From: JAZDLR01 sp964540995
GTDB lineage: Bacteria > Patescibacteriota > Patescibacteriia > UBA1558 > 2-01-FULL-52-15
NCBI GenBank assembly: GCA_964540995.1
Contig: CAZIOU010000001.1
Location: 62,001 to 126,000 of the forward strand
DNA length: 64,000 bases
Reading direction: 5' to 3'
Shown one piece after another: positions 53,781 through 61,863 of this stretch. The stretch's first letter is position 1. Each line of letters opens with the position of its first letter. The notes under the pieces were generated by a model. It made no database searches. It had not been told where the DNA came from and was given only the letters and a program-made list of their open reading frames with translations. A program made the position numbers and the translations under genes.

Positions 53781-53906
53781 ATGGGGGTTGGTGAAGCCCG
53801 AAGTGGGCGAAAAAAAGGACTAGAGTTAATTTCAGATATTAACATATTAAATCATTTTTGTCAATGTCAGCCCTTAAACTCCGAATGTGGGCCTATGAGC
53901 TAATGT

Positions 53907-53955
53907 AAAAAGCGCGTCGAGCTGCTTGTCCACCTCTGGTGGAAGCTCGACGCGC
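53907..53955 (-). terminator. Terminator of the two secreted-protein genes
   Basis: GCGCGTCGAGCT (53912-53923) and AGCTCGACGCGC (53944-53955) form a perfect 12-bp stem; on the minus strand TTTTT follows (53911-53907). It lies 31 bases after the stop at 53986. Confidence 0.8.
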
Positions 53956-53985
53956 CTATTTGTTTTGCCTTGTGTCGTAATGACA

Positions 53986-54390
53986 CTACTTTGGCGGAGC
54001 GAACTTGGCTTTGATTTCGCTCCAGGTTGAAGACTGAACTGCAGTCGGACCAGTCGGGAGAAATCCGACACTTTGCCAACTTCGATAGTTCGGGCTCCAC
54101 CAGCCTTCTCCGGCATCAGTGATTGCACAAAGCCCGTTGAAGAAGACCAAATTGGAGACCTGCACCGGAGGCCGTTCTTCAATTGCCCCAATCTGCCACG
54201 AACCGTGCCCAACCTCAACGTAATAGATGTTTTCGCCGACTGCCACCAGAAGACTGTTTCCGCTACTTCCGAGCACTCGGAAGCCTGTCATGCCTTGCGC
54301 CCCAGCCGTACCCTGACCGATATGAAATCCGATCAGCGTGGCAAGTGCCAGACAAAACACACCAACAGACAGATACATGAACCGTTTCAT
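53986..54390 (-). CDS. Secreted hypothetical protein with TWSEIKAKF tail
   Basis: 134 residues. Signal peptide or anchor at residues 5-25 (YLSVGVFCLALATLIGF), then a short beta-rich part (LLVAVGENIYYVEVGHGSW, GWWSPNYRSWQSVG). It ends TAVQSSTWSEIKAKFAPPK, nearly the same as the tail of the next protein upstream. A strong AAAGGAGG (54396-54403) precedes the ATG by 5 bases. Family not recognised; transfer from another phylum is suspected. Confidence 0.7.
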   Translation of the reverse strand: MKRFMYLSVGVFCLALATLIGFHIGQGTAGAQGMTGFRVLGSSGNSLLVAVGENIYYVEVGHGSWQIGAIEERPPVQVSNLVFFNGLCAITDAGEGWWSPNYRSWQSVGFLPTGPTAVQSSTWSEIKAKFAPPK

Positions 54391-54444
54391 TCTCGCCTCC
54401 TTTGTCCAGCGCCTTCCAGAATACCTTCTGGGATGGTGCTGGAC

Positions 54445-55587
54445 TTAGCGATACTGAGCCTTGATGGCTGACCAGGTGGTTGGTTGGACCGCGGTTGGAG
54501 TTACGCATCCGGGCTGTGTGTACGCTCCCATCGGACCGCAGTCTTGATGTAACGCAGGAGACACATCCCGGAGACTGTAGTCGCCATGTACTGAATCGCA
54601 GAACATGGGATCGACTGAGATATTGTTGCCATCAGGGGTGTCGTTCGGAAAGTCCGAACAGTTTGCAGACACGCCGCCAATATCAATCAATATGTCCGGG
54701 CTACCTATGTTGCCCCAGACAATACAATGGTCGAGACTAAAATTTGCCTCATGACCATTGATTCCCGAGCCAGACTGGATGAGAGGTGAGACGTTACCAG
54801 CAATCGTGGTATTAACCAGCACGGCCGGGCCATAAGATCTGGCCAGCCCAACTGCTCCGTTTCCGGTGATAGCGGTACTGGTAATTGCCAGTGTCCCGCC
54901 ATTACGTGCCCAGATGGTTGCAACGTCAGTGCTTGGTGTTGTGTTGTTCGTGATGGTACACCGTTCCACAGTTGTTGTTGAATTGGAAAGCAAGAGTACC
55001 AAGGCCGGACCAGCGCACTGATTGTTCCGTATGATTGTATCCCACATGAACACCGATCCGGTATTCTGAGATACGATCAGCGCACGTTCCGATATGTCCA
55101 CCGTGTTGTTCTCGATGAGAGAATTACGTATGTAGATCTTGCTATTACTGAAGGGACCTACATACACAATGCCATTACGGCACTCCCTAATAACGCAGTT
55201 GATGATTGCAGACTCATAGCCTACGTTATTCAGAAAAACACCGTAAGTCCCATCTCCCATCTCACTGTTGAATCTCGTCAACGTCACGCCGACTAGGTCG
55301 AAACCTTGATGGGAAATGACTGCCCGAGCTGCACGGTTCTCGCCATCGATAATGACATCTGAAGGGTTTCCTGATTCGGAGGCGAGTTGAATTGGATGCC
55401 ACACGTCAAGATTGATATTACGATCTCCGGTGTAGGTGCCCGGGGCAATCAGGACGGTGTCTGCGTAGACGGATGCATCTAAAGCATCCTGAATCGTGGG
55501 GTACTCGTACGGCACATGAAGAGTAGTTGCCGAGACATTAGCTGCGCAACAAAGCGCAATCAAAATGACAAAGAACAGAGCTTTCAT
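54445..55587 (-). CDS. Secreted right-handed beta-helix protein with C-terminal TWSAIKAQYR tail
   Basis: 380 residues. Signal peptide 1-20 (LFFVILIALCCAANVSA). Then HVPYEYPTIQDALDASVYAD and VLIAPGTYTGDRNI, the opening of pectate-lyase-like parallel beta-helix proteins, and many N-x-T/N-N ladder positions (TITNNTTPSTD, TAITGNGAVGL, TTIAGNVSP). Near the end HQDCGPMGAYTQPGC, then TAVQPTTWSAIKAQYR. Proteins of this style with such tails are frequent in Eisenbacteria-like and related phyla, as I remember. GGAGGG (55592-55597) precedes the ATG by 4 bases. Confidence 0.8.
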   Translation of the reverse strand: MKALFFVILIALCCAANVSATTLHVPYEYPTIQDALDASVYADTVLIAPGTYTGDRNINLDVWHPIQLASESGNPSDVIIDGENRAARAVISHQGFDLVGVTLTRFNSEMGDGTYGVFLNNVGYESAIINCVIRECRNGIVYVGPFSNSKIYIRNSLIENNTVDISERALIVSQNTGSVFMWDTIIRNNQCAGPALVLLLSNSTTTVERCTITNNTTPSTDVATIWARNGGTLAITSTAITGNGAVGLARSYGPAVLVNTTIAGNVSPLIQSGSGINGHEANFSLDHCIVWGNIGSPDILIDIGGVSANCSDFPNDTPDGNNISVDPMFCDSVHGDYSLRDVSPALHQDCGPMGAYTQPGCVTPTAVQPTTWSAIKAQYR

Positions 55588-55764
55588 AATTCCCTCCAGA
55601 AATTCTGACCGCGCACAATGCGTAGGCAGGAAGCTGGAGGGGAAGAGAATATCGTAGCTTTAGCAGAAATAAGGGGTTTTGTCTACAATATTCAGCTAGT
55701 CAAAAGATTGCAAAATTTGGCTAAAAATGGGATGATGGGAGCAGATTTATTATAATTTGACAGA

Positions 55765-55788
55765 GTTCGAATCGTACTATCTCTGCCA
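55765..55788 (+). other. Possible tRNA 3'-end-like remnant
   Basis: GTTCGAATC followed by exactly the spacing of a tRNA (13 bases from loop end) to GCCA. The 5' part of a tRNA is absent and the T stem does not pair. It lies just before the restriction genes, where an attachment-site remnant could be. Chance resemblance is quite possible. Confidence 0.2.
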
Positions 55789-55838
55789 GATTGGCAACTT
55801 TGAACCCAAGCAAAATAAGGGCAATCTAAGCATAAAAC

Positions 55839-57107
55839 GTGGACAAGAAAAAACTCAAGAAAATATTGAATGAAACCAAAGCTTGGGCAAATCAGTCTGA
55901 TAGTCTTGTCGCCGTTCAAAAAACAGGAGGTGGATTAGAAAAGAAAGTTCAAATAGAACTGGGGTGGAAAGGAGGTCGTGTTGTCTATGACCGCACAAGA
56001 GGGTACAAGGTACAAGTAGATGCCGCATATCCAAACACAAACAATCCAGAGGTGATCATGTCGGTTACCTACACCGACCCAGATTTAAGAGGTCATAGTA
56101 ATGAAAACAAGCTACACCTAAAAGTCGGTGAACTTGCCCTTCTAAAATTTGCATACCCAAGTATCAAAGTCGTTTTGGTGCTTGGCGGCAATCAGGAAGC
56201 ATGGCTCCCTTATGTTCTTAAAGCGTTTGAGCATTTCTTTGATGAAGTAATTTGTTTGTGGAGAAAAGATGGCTCAGAACGCTTACTATCCATTAAGAAG
56301 AGTCATGAGTCAGTCAAACAAAGACATGTTGAATTCTGGAAACAAATAACCACTGAATGGGGCAGGATTAAGTTTTATTCGGATAAAGATTTTACTATTC
56401 CACATAGTCTATTTAGGTATAAAACACTGGATGATTTTAAGTCTCAAAAACCAAAAGTTTTTCATCCTTCGTTAATTAGGAATGAGGTTGCTCGTCTTTG
56501 CATGCAAAGATCAAAGGATTATAGCGGGGCTGAATGGGACTCGTATCTAAAAAATCGGTGGCAAAACATCGAAATGTCTCGAAATTATTTTAACCCAATG
56601 GAATCATTGATTGAAATTTTGCTGACAGATTCAAAGTTGAAATTTGAAGGTGGTGTCGCTCGAGATATTCAAGTTCCATCATTCCTCCATCAGCTCGGAT
56701 TAAAAGGAACTCGCGTATCAGAAGATTTTGTCTTGTTCTCCAAAAAACTTAACAAAAAAGTATATATTCAATGTAAGTCATCTGGTGGAGGAAGAGATCA
56801 ACATGGTAAAAATATTCAAAATCGAACAAAAGAGCAGATCACTCGTAGTATTTTGTATAGGAGTTCACTCAAAGACGGGGAAATGTATCTGGATGAGAAG
56901 AAATTTTACTGGATCTCTATTTTAGATGGCAATTGGTCTGTCAACAGTCGAGAGTCATTCAAATATATCCATATGTTACAAATAGCAGGATACGACAAGA
57001 TCTATGGCGCACAAAACTTAATACTTGAGGACGATTTAACCCCAATGAAAAAGAATAACCCCTTACTTAATCACCTTATAAATGATCTTGATTGCGAATC
57101 AATTTAA
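55839..57107 (+). CDS. Putative type II restriction endonuclease
   Basis: 422 residues starting with GTG; no nearby ATG is in frame. A PD-(D/E)xK-type motif is seen late: D296 in SEDFVLF and Q311-C312-K313 in KVYIQCKSSGGGRDQHG. An N-terminal segment (VQVDAAYPNTNNPEVIMSVT) is also restriction-enzyme-like. It converges on a DNA methyltransferase gene with a 4-base overlap, the usual pairing. AT-rich codon use differs from the glycan genes. The exact family and target site are unknown. Confidence 0.68.
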   Translation: MDKKKLKKILNETKAWANQSDSLVAVQKTGGGLEKKVQIELGWKGGRVVYDRTRGYKVQVDAAYPNTNNPEVIMSVTYTDPDLRGHSNENKLHLKVGELALLKFAYPSIKVVLVLGGNQEAWLPYVLKAFEHFFDEVICLWRKDGSERLLSIKKSHESVKQRHVEFWKQITTEWGRIKFYSDKDFTIPHSLFRYKTLDDFKSQKPKVFHPSLIRNEVARLCMQRSKDYSGAEWDSYLKNRWQNIEMSRNYFNPMESLIEILLTDSKLKFEGGVARDIQVPSFLHQLGLKGTRVSEDFVLFSKKLNKKVYIQCKSSGGGRDQHGKNIQNRTKEQITRSILYRSSLKDGEMYLDEKKFYWISILDGNWSVNSRESFKYIHMLQIAGYDKIYGAQNLILEDDLTPMKKNNPLLNHLINDLDCESI

Positions 57108-60100
57108 GGCTTCTTAAATATCACAACAGATTCTCTGACTGGAATCTTACCAAACTGTTTCATCTGCTGAGGGCTATTTCCTTTCATCCTAGTAACGAAA
57201 ATCTTCTCTGCTTTGAAACCCTGCTTTTCCGCGAGAAGTAAAAGTAAATGGTCAACAGGTACTACAACACCGCCCCATCTAGAATTTCCAACTACGAAGG
57301 CCGCTCTCCCTCCTCTTCGCATTACGTCAAATAAATTTACCAAGTTCTGTTCGAGATCGAAAAAATAACCAGCAATCATTTGAGGTATTTTACCGTTATT
57401 GCCGTCAGTCAATTCCATTGCAGAGATAATTTTTTGAACTTCAGGAAGTGCCTCGGAAATATTCAAGTCCAAATCGCTATCAGTGTGTGATCTAAAGGTG
57501 GATCTAACAAGTTTCTTATACTCAACTCGATTCTTTACAAGTGACAATAAAGATAGTTCTGCTTTTTGTTGGGCAATGTAATTATTCCTATTTAAATAGG
57601 GTGGTGAAGTTATTACAAAATCAATAGAGTTTTTTTCTAGTTTAAATGTCATCGCATCTCCTAATAATATTTGATGTCGAGAATTATGTTTCTTTGAGAC
57701 TTTTGCAGTAATCTCTATGTCCTCGATCATTTTATTAATTTGCTTCTTGAATATTGGAAGGATGTCTGACTCCGGGTTTAAGATCTTTATATTCAACTTC
57801 TGAAGTCCAATACTATCTGGATTAAGCATGTAGCGATAATGCGAGCCATGTTTCCTAATCTGACTGATATCCTCTAGGATGCCAACTAGTCCAAGGACTA
57901 GGAGGTCTTTTTCTTGTTGGGAGAGTGTTGAATTACTAATTTCATTTTTAATCATTTTGACTTGTTCCCAGATTTGTAAGGAGAACGCCTTACTGAGGAA
58001 TTCTGGAAAAACATCCTCGTTTTTCAATGATTTTTTTTCAACTTTTAATTTAGATAAGAAATCATTTATTTTTTTAAAACTTTTTATATCAAGAGAAGAT
58101 ACTTTAATCTTACTGACCCATATCATTAAAGGAGATATATCAAATGATATAGTATTAATGCCTCTTTTTTTGCTTGTAAGTATGGTAGTTCCTGAACCTA
58201 CGAATGGATCAAGAATGACGGCATCACTATTTTTTTCTACGCCCAGATACTCTATAAGAAAATCAACTAAAGGTTCGGAATACCCTTGTGTAAATGGGAA
58301 CCATCGATGAACAGGAAGTTTTTTATTTATTTGAAAAGTGACAGATCTGCGTAATTCCGGTTTATCTTCCTGTAGGTTTTGATATTTCTTAATATTGATA
58401 GGGACGAATTTTTGAAGCAGTTCACTATTGTCAATTACTCGTTCTCTCTTCTCCTCTTTTGAGTTATTTTTACTTGGTAACGACCTTTTGTGACAATTTA
58501 TAATGTGGTCTTTTATAAATTGATGTTCAGTAGGAGAAAGTTTGAAGGCTAGGGCAACGGCATTGTCCAATGAGATCCAACTTTTTTGATGTTCCGGGTT
58601 TTTATATAATTCATCGACAATCTTCCGAGCAAAAATGTTTTGCTTCTCATCAAATTTTGGTAGACGGATTGATTGTAGATGGTGTTTTAATAACCTAAAC
58701 CATCCACTATGGAGTTGCGTTCCACTGTGCCGAAGAATAAATTCCATTACAGGGGTACTTAACACCGCACTCCAGAATTTTAGGTCTGCTTCACTCATCG
58801 ATCTATTGACGAATGCGTAGCCAGATCCGATTGCAACATCACCAATAGTATCCGCAGCGAATTGAGAAGAGGGCATCATTTCTTTTACTAAGATTTTTGG
58901 TGTGTGGGGTAGGTGTAAATTCTGAACTCGACTAAATGCATACCAAGAGCTATTTTTATCAAGATCTCTGTCGGAAAGTGATTGTTTATTAGATAATAAG
59001 TATGTGTATGTATTAGGTGCATTAGTTTTAAGATCATTCTCTTCCACAATGCTAACCTTACCGCTTAAAGAAACCTCGTATGGGTAAATTAGCCTATATT
59101 TCTCTCTAGATATAACGAGTCTCTTTATTTCCTCTCCACCTACGAATGGCCTTAGAAAAGATTCCTCCAGGTTCGCCCCAATTTCTTTTTTTAGTACAAA
59201 GATATCATTTTGGCCTGTACGAAGACCTTGGAGAATATTTGGAAATATATGACCAATAAGAGGATGGCTGGGATCGTTTAATTTCTGAATAATACTCTGA
59301 GCTTCGTCCGTCGCTAAATTCCATGGAAACTTTTCTAAAATGTTAGTATTTAAACTAAAGGTTTGTGATTTATTTAGGTCGCCAGCAGATACTATTCCAG
59401 TTGGGAAATGGGTGACTGTAAATTTCTTTGCGGCTGGAAGTTTTGTAAAAGTAATAACCGTTGTGTAAGTTGTATGATCAGGAAAAACTTGAGAATCTTT
59501 AAAATCAATTATGTTGAGCACTCTCACATCTTTTGCCAATCGATTGCACATATTCTTTCCATACTCGGAATGCATGAACTTACTAGTGGTGATGTAACAG
59601 CAGATTCCACCCTCCGTAAGACTTCTTATGGCGTGCTCAATAAATATTATTGATAGATCAAAATTGCCAGAGGTAATGTCTGGATATCTTTCTTTTATTG
59701 ATCGAGTGTAATGTTTTGGAAGGTTTTGTGACCTAACGTAAGGCGGATTTCCGATTAATATATCAAATTTCTCGTTCTCTAATTCAGAGGAAAACAAGGA
59801 GTTGTTTTGTAAGGCGAGTAAAGAGTCCTTGTGTTCAATTTTAGCTTCCAATCCAAGTGTCTCGTTCAATATTTTTGCAAATATAAGTGATGTTTCGTCT
59901 GTATCGTTTCCATAAAGTGATACCTCGCTACCAAAAAATTCTCTAGCACTAGATAAAAAGACGCCAGTACCACAAGAAATATCCCCAACTCTTTGAACCT
60001 TTCTTCCTGTCCTGTGTAATTTATTCCAGTGTTGCCATGCTGTTTGAGTAACCTTATCCGCTAACCATTTTTGAGTAAATACTGCACCAGAATTTTTCTG

Positions 60101-60361
60101 ATCCTCATCAGATAATATTGAGGTCCGCAATGATGCGAGTGCATCTTCAATATCGATTTGGGTGTTACTAATTGAACTCGGGGAAGCGTCTGAATTTTTT
60201 CGGGTAAGATATTCTATTTGTTTATGTATATTAGGCAGCAGATCAAATTTCTCATTCTTGGCAAGAATCAACAGTGCTCGAGTCAAGGCTTCATTTTTTG
60301 AAGAAAATTTAGAGGATCGGGGAGTAGTATTAGAGATGTCATGTTTTGATAGAATTTGCAT
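57104..60361 (-). CDS. Double DNA methyltransferase (TaqI/Eco57I-like plus second N4/N6 domain)
   Basis: 1085 residues with two methyltransferase cores. First: GAVFTQKWLADKV (motif X-like), VGDISCGTGVFLSSA (about 127-138), ILIGNPPYVRSQ (NPPY 205-208), then a TaqI-like specificity part (GLRTGQNDIFVLKKE). Second: PFTQGYSEPLVDFLIEY, LDPFVGSGTTIL (near 718) and VITSPPYLNRNNY (near 920), an N4-cytosine or N6-adenine type with motif I before IV. One protein could thus methylate both strands of an asymmetric site. Its promoter makes it nearly leaderless. Faces the putative endonuclease. Confidence 0.85.
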   Translation of the reverse strand: MQILSKHDISNTTPRSSKFSSKNEALTRALLILAKNEKFDLLPNIHKQIEYLTRKNSDASPSSISNTQIDIEDALASLRTSILSDEDQKNSGAVFTQKWLADKVTQTAWQHWNKLHRTGRKVQRVGDISCGTGVFLSSAREFFGSEVSLYGNDTDETSLIFAKILNETLGLEAKIEHKDSLLALQNNSLFSSELENEKFDILIGNPPYVRSQNLPKHYTRSIKERYPDITSGNFDLSIIFIEHAIRSLTEGGICCYITTSKFMHSEYGKNMCNRLAKDVRVLNIIDFKDSQVFPDHTTYTTVITFTKLPAAKKFTVTHFPTGIVSAGDLNKSQTFSLNTNILEKFPWNLATDEAQSIIQKLNDPSHPLIGHIFPNILQGLRTGQNDIFVLKKEIGANLEESFLRPFVGGEEIKRLVISREKYRLIYPYEVSLSGKVSIVEENDLKTNAPNTYTYLLSNKQSLSDRDLDKNSSWYAFSRVQNLHLPHTPKILVKEMMPSSQFAADTIGDVAIGSGYAFVNRSMSEADLKFWSAVLSTPVMEFILRHSGTQLHSGWFRLLKHHLQSIRLPKFDEKQNIFARKIVDELYKNPEHQKSWISLDNAVALAFKLSPTEHQFIKDHIINCHKRSLPSKNNSKEEKRERVIDNSELLQKFVPINIKKYQNLQEDKPELRRSVTFQINKKLPVHRWFPFTQGYSEPLVDFLIEYLGVEKNSDAVILDPFVGSGTTILTSKKRGINTISFDISPLMIWVSKIKVSSLDIKSFKKINDFLSKLKVEKKSLKNEDVFPEFLSKAFSLQIWEQVKMIKNEISNSTLSQQEKDLLVLGLVGILEDISQIRKHGSHYRYMLNPDSIGLQKLNIKILNPESDILPIFKKQINKMIEDIEITAKVSKKHNSRHQILLGDAMTFKLEKNSIDFVITSPPYLNRNNYIAQQKAELSLLSLVKNRVEYKKLVRSTFRSHTDSDLDLNISEALPEVQKIISAMELTDGNNGKIPQMIAGYFFDLEQNLVNLFDVMRRGGRAAFVVGNSRWGGVVVPVDHLLLLLAEKQGFKAEKIFVTRMKGNSPQQMKQFGKIPVRESVVIFKKP

Positions 60362-60367
60362 GATTGA

Positions 60368-60397
60368 ATTATAGTACTTTTACCACGTTCGTGTAAA
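60368..60397 (-). promoter_or_regulatory. Promoter of the double methyltransferase gene
   Basis: Minus strand TTTACA (60397-60392), 18-base spacer, TATAAT (60373-60368). The ATG at 60361 is where transcription should start, so the mRNA would be leaderless. A CGTGT-AA-ACACG repeat (60390-60401) overlaps the -35 and could bind a regulator. Confidence 0.55.
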
Positions 60398-60430
60398 CAC
60401 GGATGTGTGGATAGTTTTCTACTACCCTAT

Positions 60431-60565
60431 TTAAATCGAGTATTCGACTGCGGTCTGCCCCTTATCGGATTTTGGTCTCGGCACCTCAAACCATTCGAGG
60501 TAAACCTTGTAGATTGCCCTCAATTCGCGTATTATTTTATCAAGATACTCGGATTTAAGCGCTTT
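60431..60565 (-). pseudogene. Possible 44-codon remnant of a protein C-terminus
   Basis: Within the 337-base gap 60362-60698 the minus strand holds an open stretch bounded by stops, reading for example SEYLDKIIRELRAIYKVYLE and VPRPKSDKGQTAVEYSI. The helical, charged composition looks like real protein, but there is no start codon of standard type. Just upstream another frame reads TKIASSFTSGQSRKSGGGA. It may be the relic of a mobile-element gene. The rest of this gap shows only the promoters described. Confidence 0.3.
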
Positions 60566-60671
60566 TTAGGTTAAAAGTTCCTAGATAGCGCCCCCGCCAG
60601 ATTTCCGACTTTGACCTGAGGTAAAACTGCTGGCAATTTTAGTTATCAGAATAAGCGAAAGTTGCTCTCCT

Positions 60672-60686
60672 GATCATTTCATGATC
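60672..60686 (+). promoter_or_regulatory. Inverted repeat with two GATC sites before the DpnI-like gene
   Basis: GATCAT-TTC-ATGATC, a perfect 6-bp repeat with two GATC tetramers, 12 bases before the ATG at 60699. It lies where the promoter should be (TAATAC at 60687-60692 as a possible -10). A methylation-sensitive or operator role is only inferred. Confidence 0.4.
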
Positions 60687-60698
60687 TAATACCTGTAT

Positions 60699-61136
60699 AT
60701 GGCGGGTAATAAGAAAGCTGGCGATCAGGGGGAACAAGAGGTTATACAATTAGTACTTTGTCCTAACTGTGGCAAGAAATTAATGGGGTTACCAACTGGG
60801 TATCCTCTTTTTGATGTCCAGTGTACTGGATGTTCGTTTCGAGCGCAGGTAAAAACTAATCAAACAAAGCCAAAGAAAGTGATATTTGGTGCTGGTTGGG
60901 AGATTATGAATAAGGTTCTGAAATCGGGATTTATAACCCCACCTCTGATTACAAATTTTAAGTGGTCAGACAAAAACGGTAAACATCAAGAAATTCGTTT
61001 TTATCCATTTATCCCCAAAGCAAATCTAAAAAAACATCGATTATCTAAAACCGCTCGCCGAGCAAATTATTGGATGTTTAATTATGTTGGGTTAGATAAA
61101 TTGCCCCATTTTGTTGTCTACCAAAAAAAGGTATAA
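60699..61136 (+). CDS. Stand-alone DpnI-like (Dam-replacing) nuclease domain
   Basis: 145 residues. LCPNCGKKLMG and QCTGCSF give a four-cysteine zinc site (C21, C24, C42, C45). D39, Q50 and K52 (FDVQCTGCSFRAQVK) stand exactly where DpnI has its D-x10-E-x-K nuclease motif, with E replaced by Q. LSKTARRANYW (116-125) matches the conserved TARRA helix of DpnI. The C-terminal winged-helix domain of DpnI (about 254 residues in total) is missing. DpnI cuts N6-methylated GATC. Whether this form is active and methyl-dependent is open; it sits beside an adenine methyltransferase. Confidence 0.72.
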   Translation: MAGNKKAGDQGEQEVIQLVLCPNCGKKLMGLPTGYPLFDVQCTGCSFRAQVKTNQTKPKKVIFGAGWEIMNKVLKSGFITPPLITNFKWSDKNGKHQEIRFYPFIPKANLKKHRLSKTARRANYWMFNYVGLDKLPHFVVYQKKV

Positions 61137-61186
61137 TCAGCAAAACTCAGCGTCCCCTTGGTTGAAAGCCTAGATCACAAATAAAT

Positions 61187-61714
61187 ATGGCAATATTCTA
61201 TATTCTCCCAATACTTTTTATTATCGGCTGCATAATAACGATCGTCGTTATAGTGCGTTCAGTTTCGCATGGAGCTGATGCTAATGTAGAAGAAAAAGTT
61301 AAGTATTACTATACTCGTAAGAACTTCTTCATGACCAAAGCAGAACATGGATGCTATGACGCTCTAGTAGAGGCCGTAGGGTCGGATTATCGCATATTCG
61401 CCCAAGTACATTTACCGACACTGGTCGATCATACTATTCGCGGACAGGATTGGCGTGCTGCTCTGGCGCATATCAATCGAAAGTCTGTTGATTTTGTTCT
61501 TTGCGACAAGGCATATCTTTCACCCAAACTTGCTATAGAGCTGGATGATAAATCACATGAACGCGCGGATCGACAAGAACGCGATCGTGAAGTGGAATGT
61601 ATCCTCCGTGAGGCTGGCTTGCCACTTTTAAGAGTTCCCAATCATAGCAATTTAGACCCAAACAAGCTCAAAGAAGAGATTATAGATGCTATCAATTTTG
61701 AACAGACAGCATAA
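61187..61714 (+). CDS. DUF2726-family protein with N-terminal membrane anchor
   Basis: 175 residues. One hydrophobic helix (FYILPILFIIGCIITIVVIV), then the DUF2726 domain: FMTKAEHGCYDALVEAVG, RIFAQVHLPTLVD, VDFVLCDKAYLSPKLAIEL, then DDKSHERADRQERDREV and LREAGLPLLRVP. The VDFVLCD...AIELDDKSH pattern resembles a PD-(D/E)xK nuclease core (D, then E-x-D). The domain is often found near restriction genes. Two bases separate it from the next small gene. Confidence 0.8.
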   Translation: MAIFYILPILFIIGCIITIVVIVRSVSHGADANVEEKVKYYYTRKNFFMTKAEHGCYDALVEAVGSDYRIFAQVHLPTLVDHTIRGQDWRAALAHINRKSVDFVLCDKAYLSPKLAIELDDKSHERADRQERDREVECILREAGLPLLRVPNHSNLDPNKLKEEIIDAINFEQTA

Positions 61715-61716
61715 TT

Positions 61717-61857
61717 ATGATTAATAAAGCATGGCACCTAGCCAACCGCATGCCTAAGAACGCGACGATCAAACAACGCGTGGCTTGGCACAAAGAACAT
61801 CTGAAAGCCTGCGGTTGCCGCAAAGATGCGCCCAAGAGCTTAGCTAAATACTTCTAA
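61717..61857 (+). CDS. Small conserved-looking protein, 46 residues
   Basis: Starts ATG at 61717, two bases after the DUF2726 stop, and ends 6 bases before the peroxiredoxin gene. It reads AWHLANRMPKNATIKQRVAW then HKEHLKACGCRKDAP, basic and with a CGC pair. Similar short proteins with an MPKNxTxxQRxxWHxxHxxxCxCR pattern occur in other bacteria, as I remember; function unknown. Its position inside a tight series supports that it is real. Confidence 0.6.
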   Translation: MINKAWHLANRMPKNATIKQRVAWHKEHLKACGCRKDAPKSLAKYF

Positions 61858-61863
61858 CACCCC

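Noticed and set aside
53768..53845. ATG at 53845 as start of the M50 protease
   Set aside because: The extension contains a strong ribosome-binding site 7 bases before a GTG and is Pro/Arg-rich without fold; GTG 53767 is preferred.
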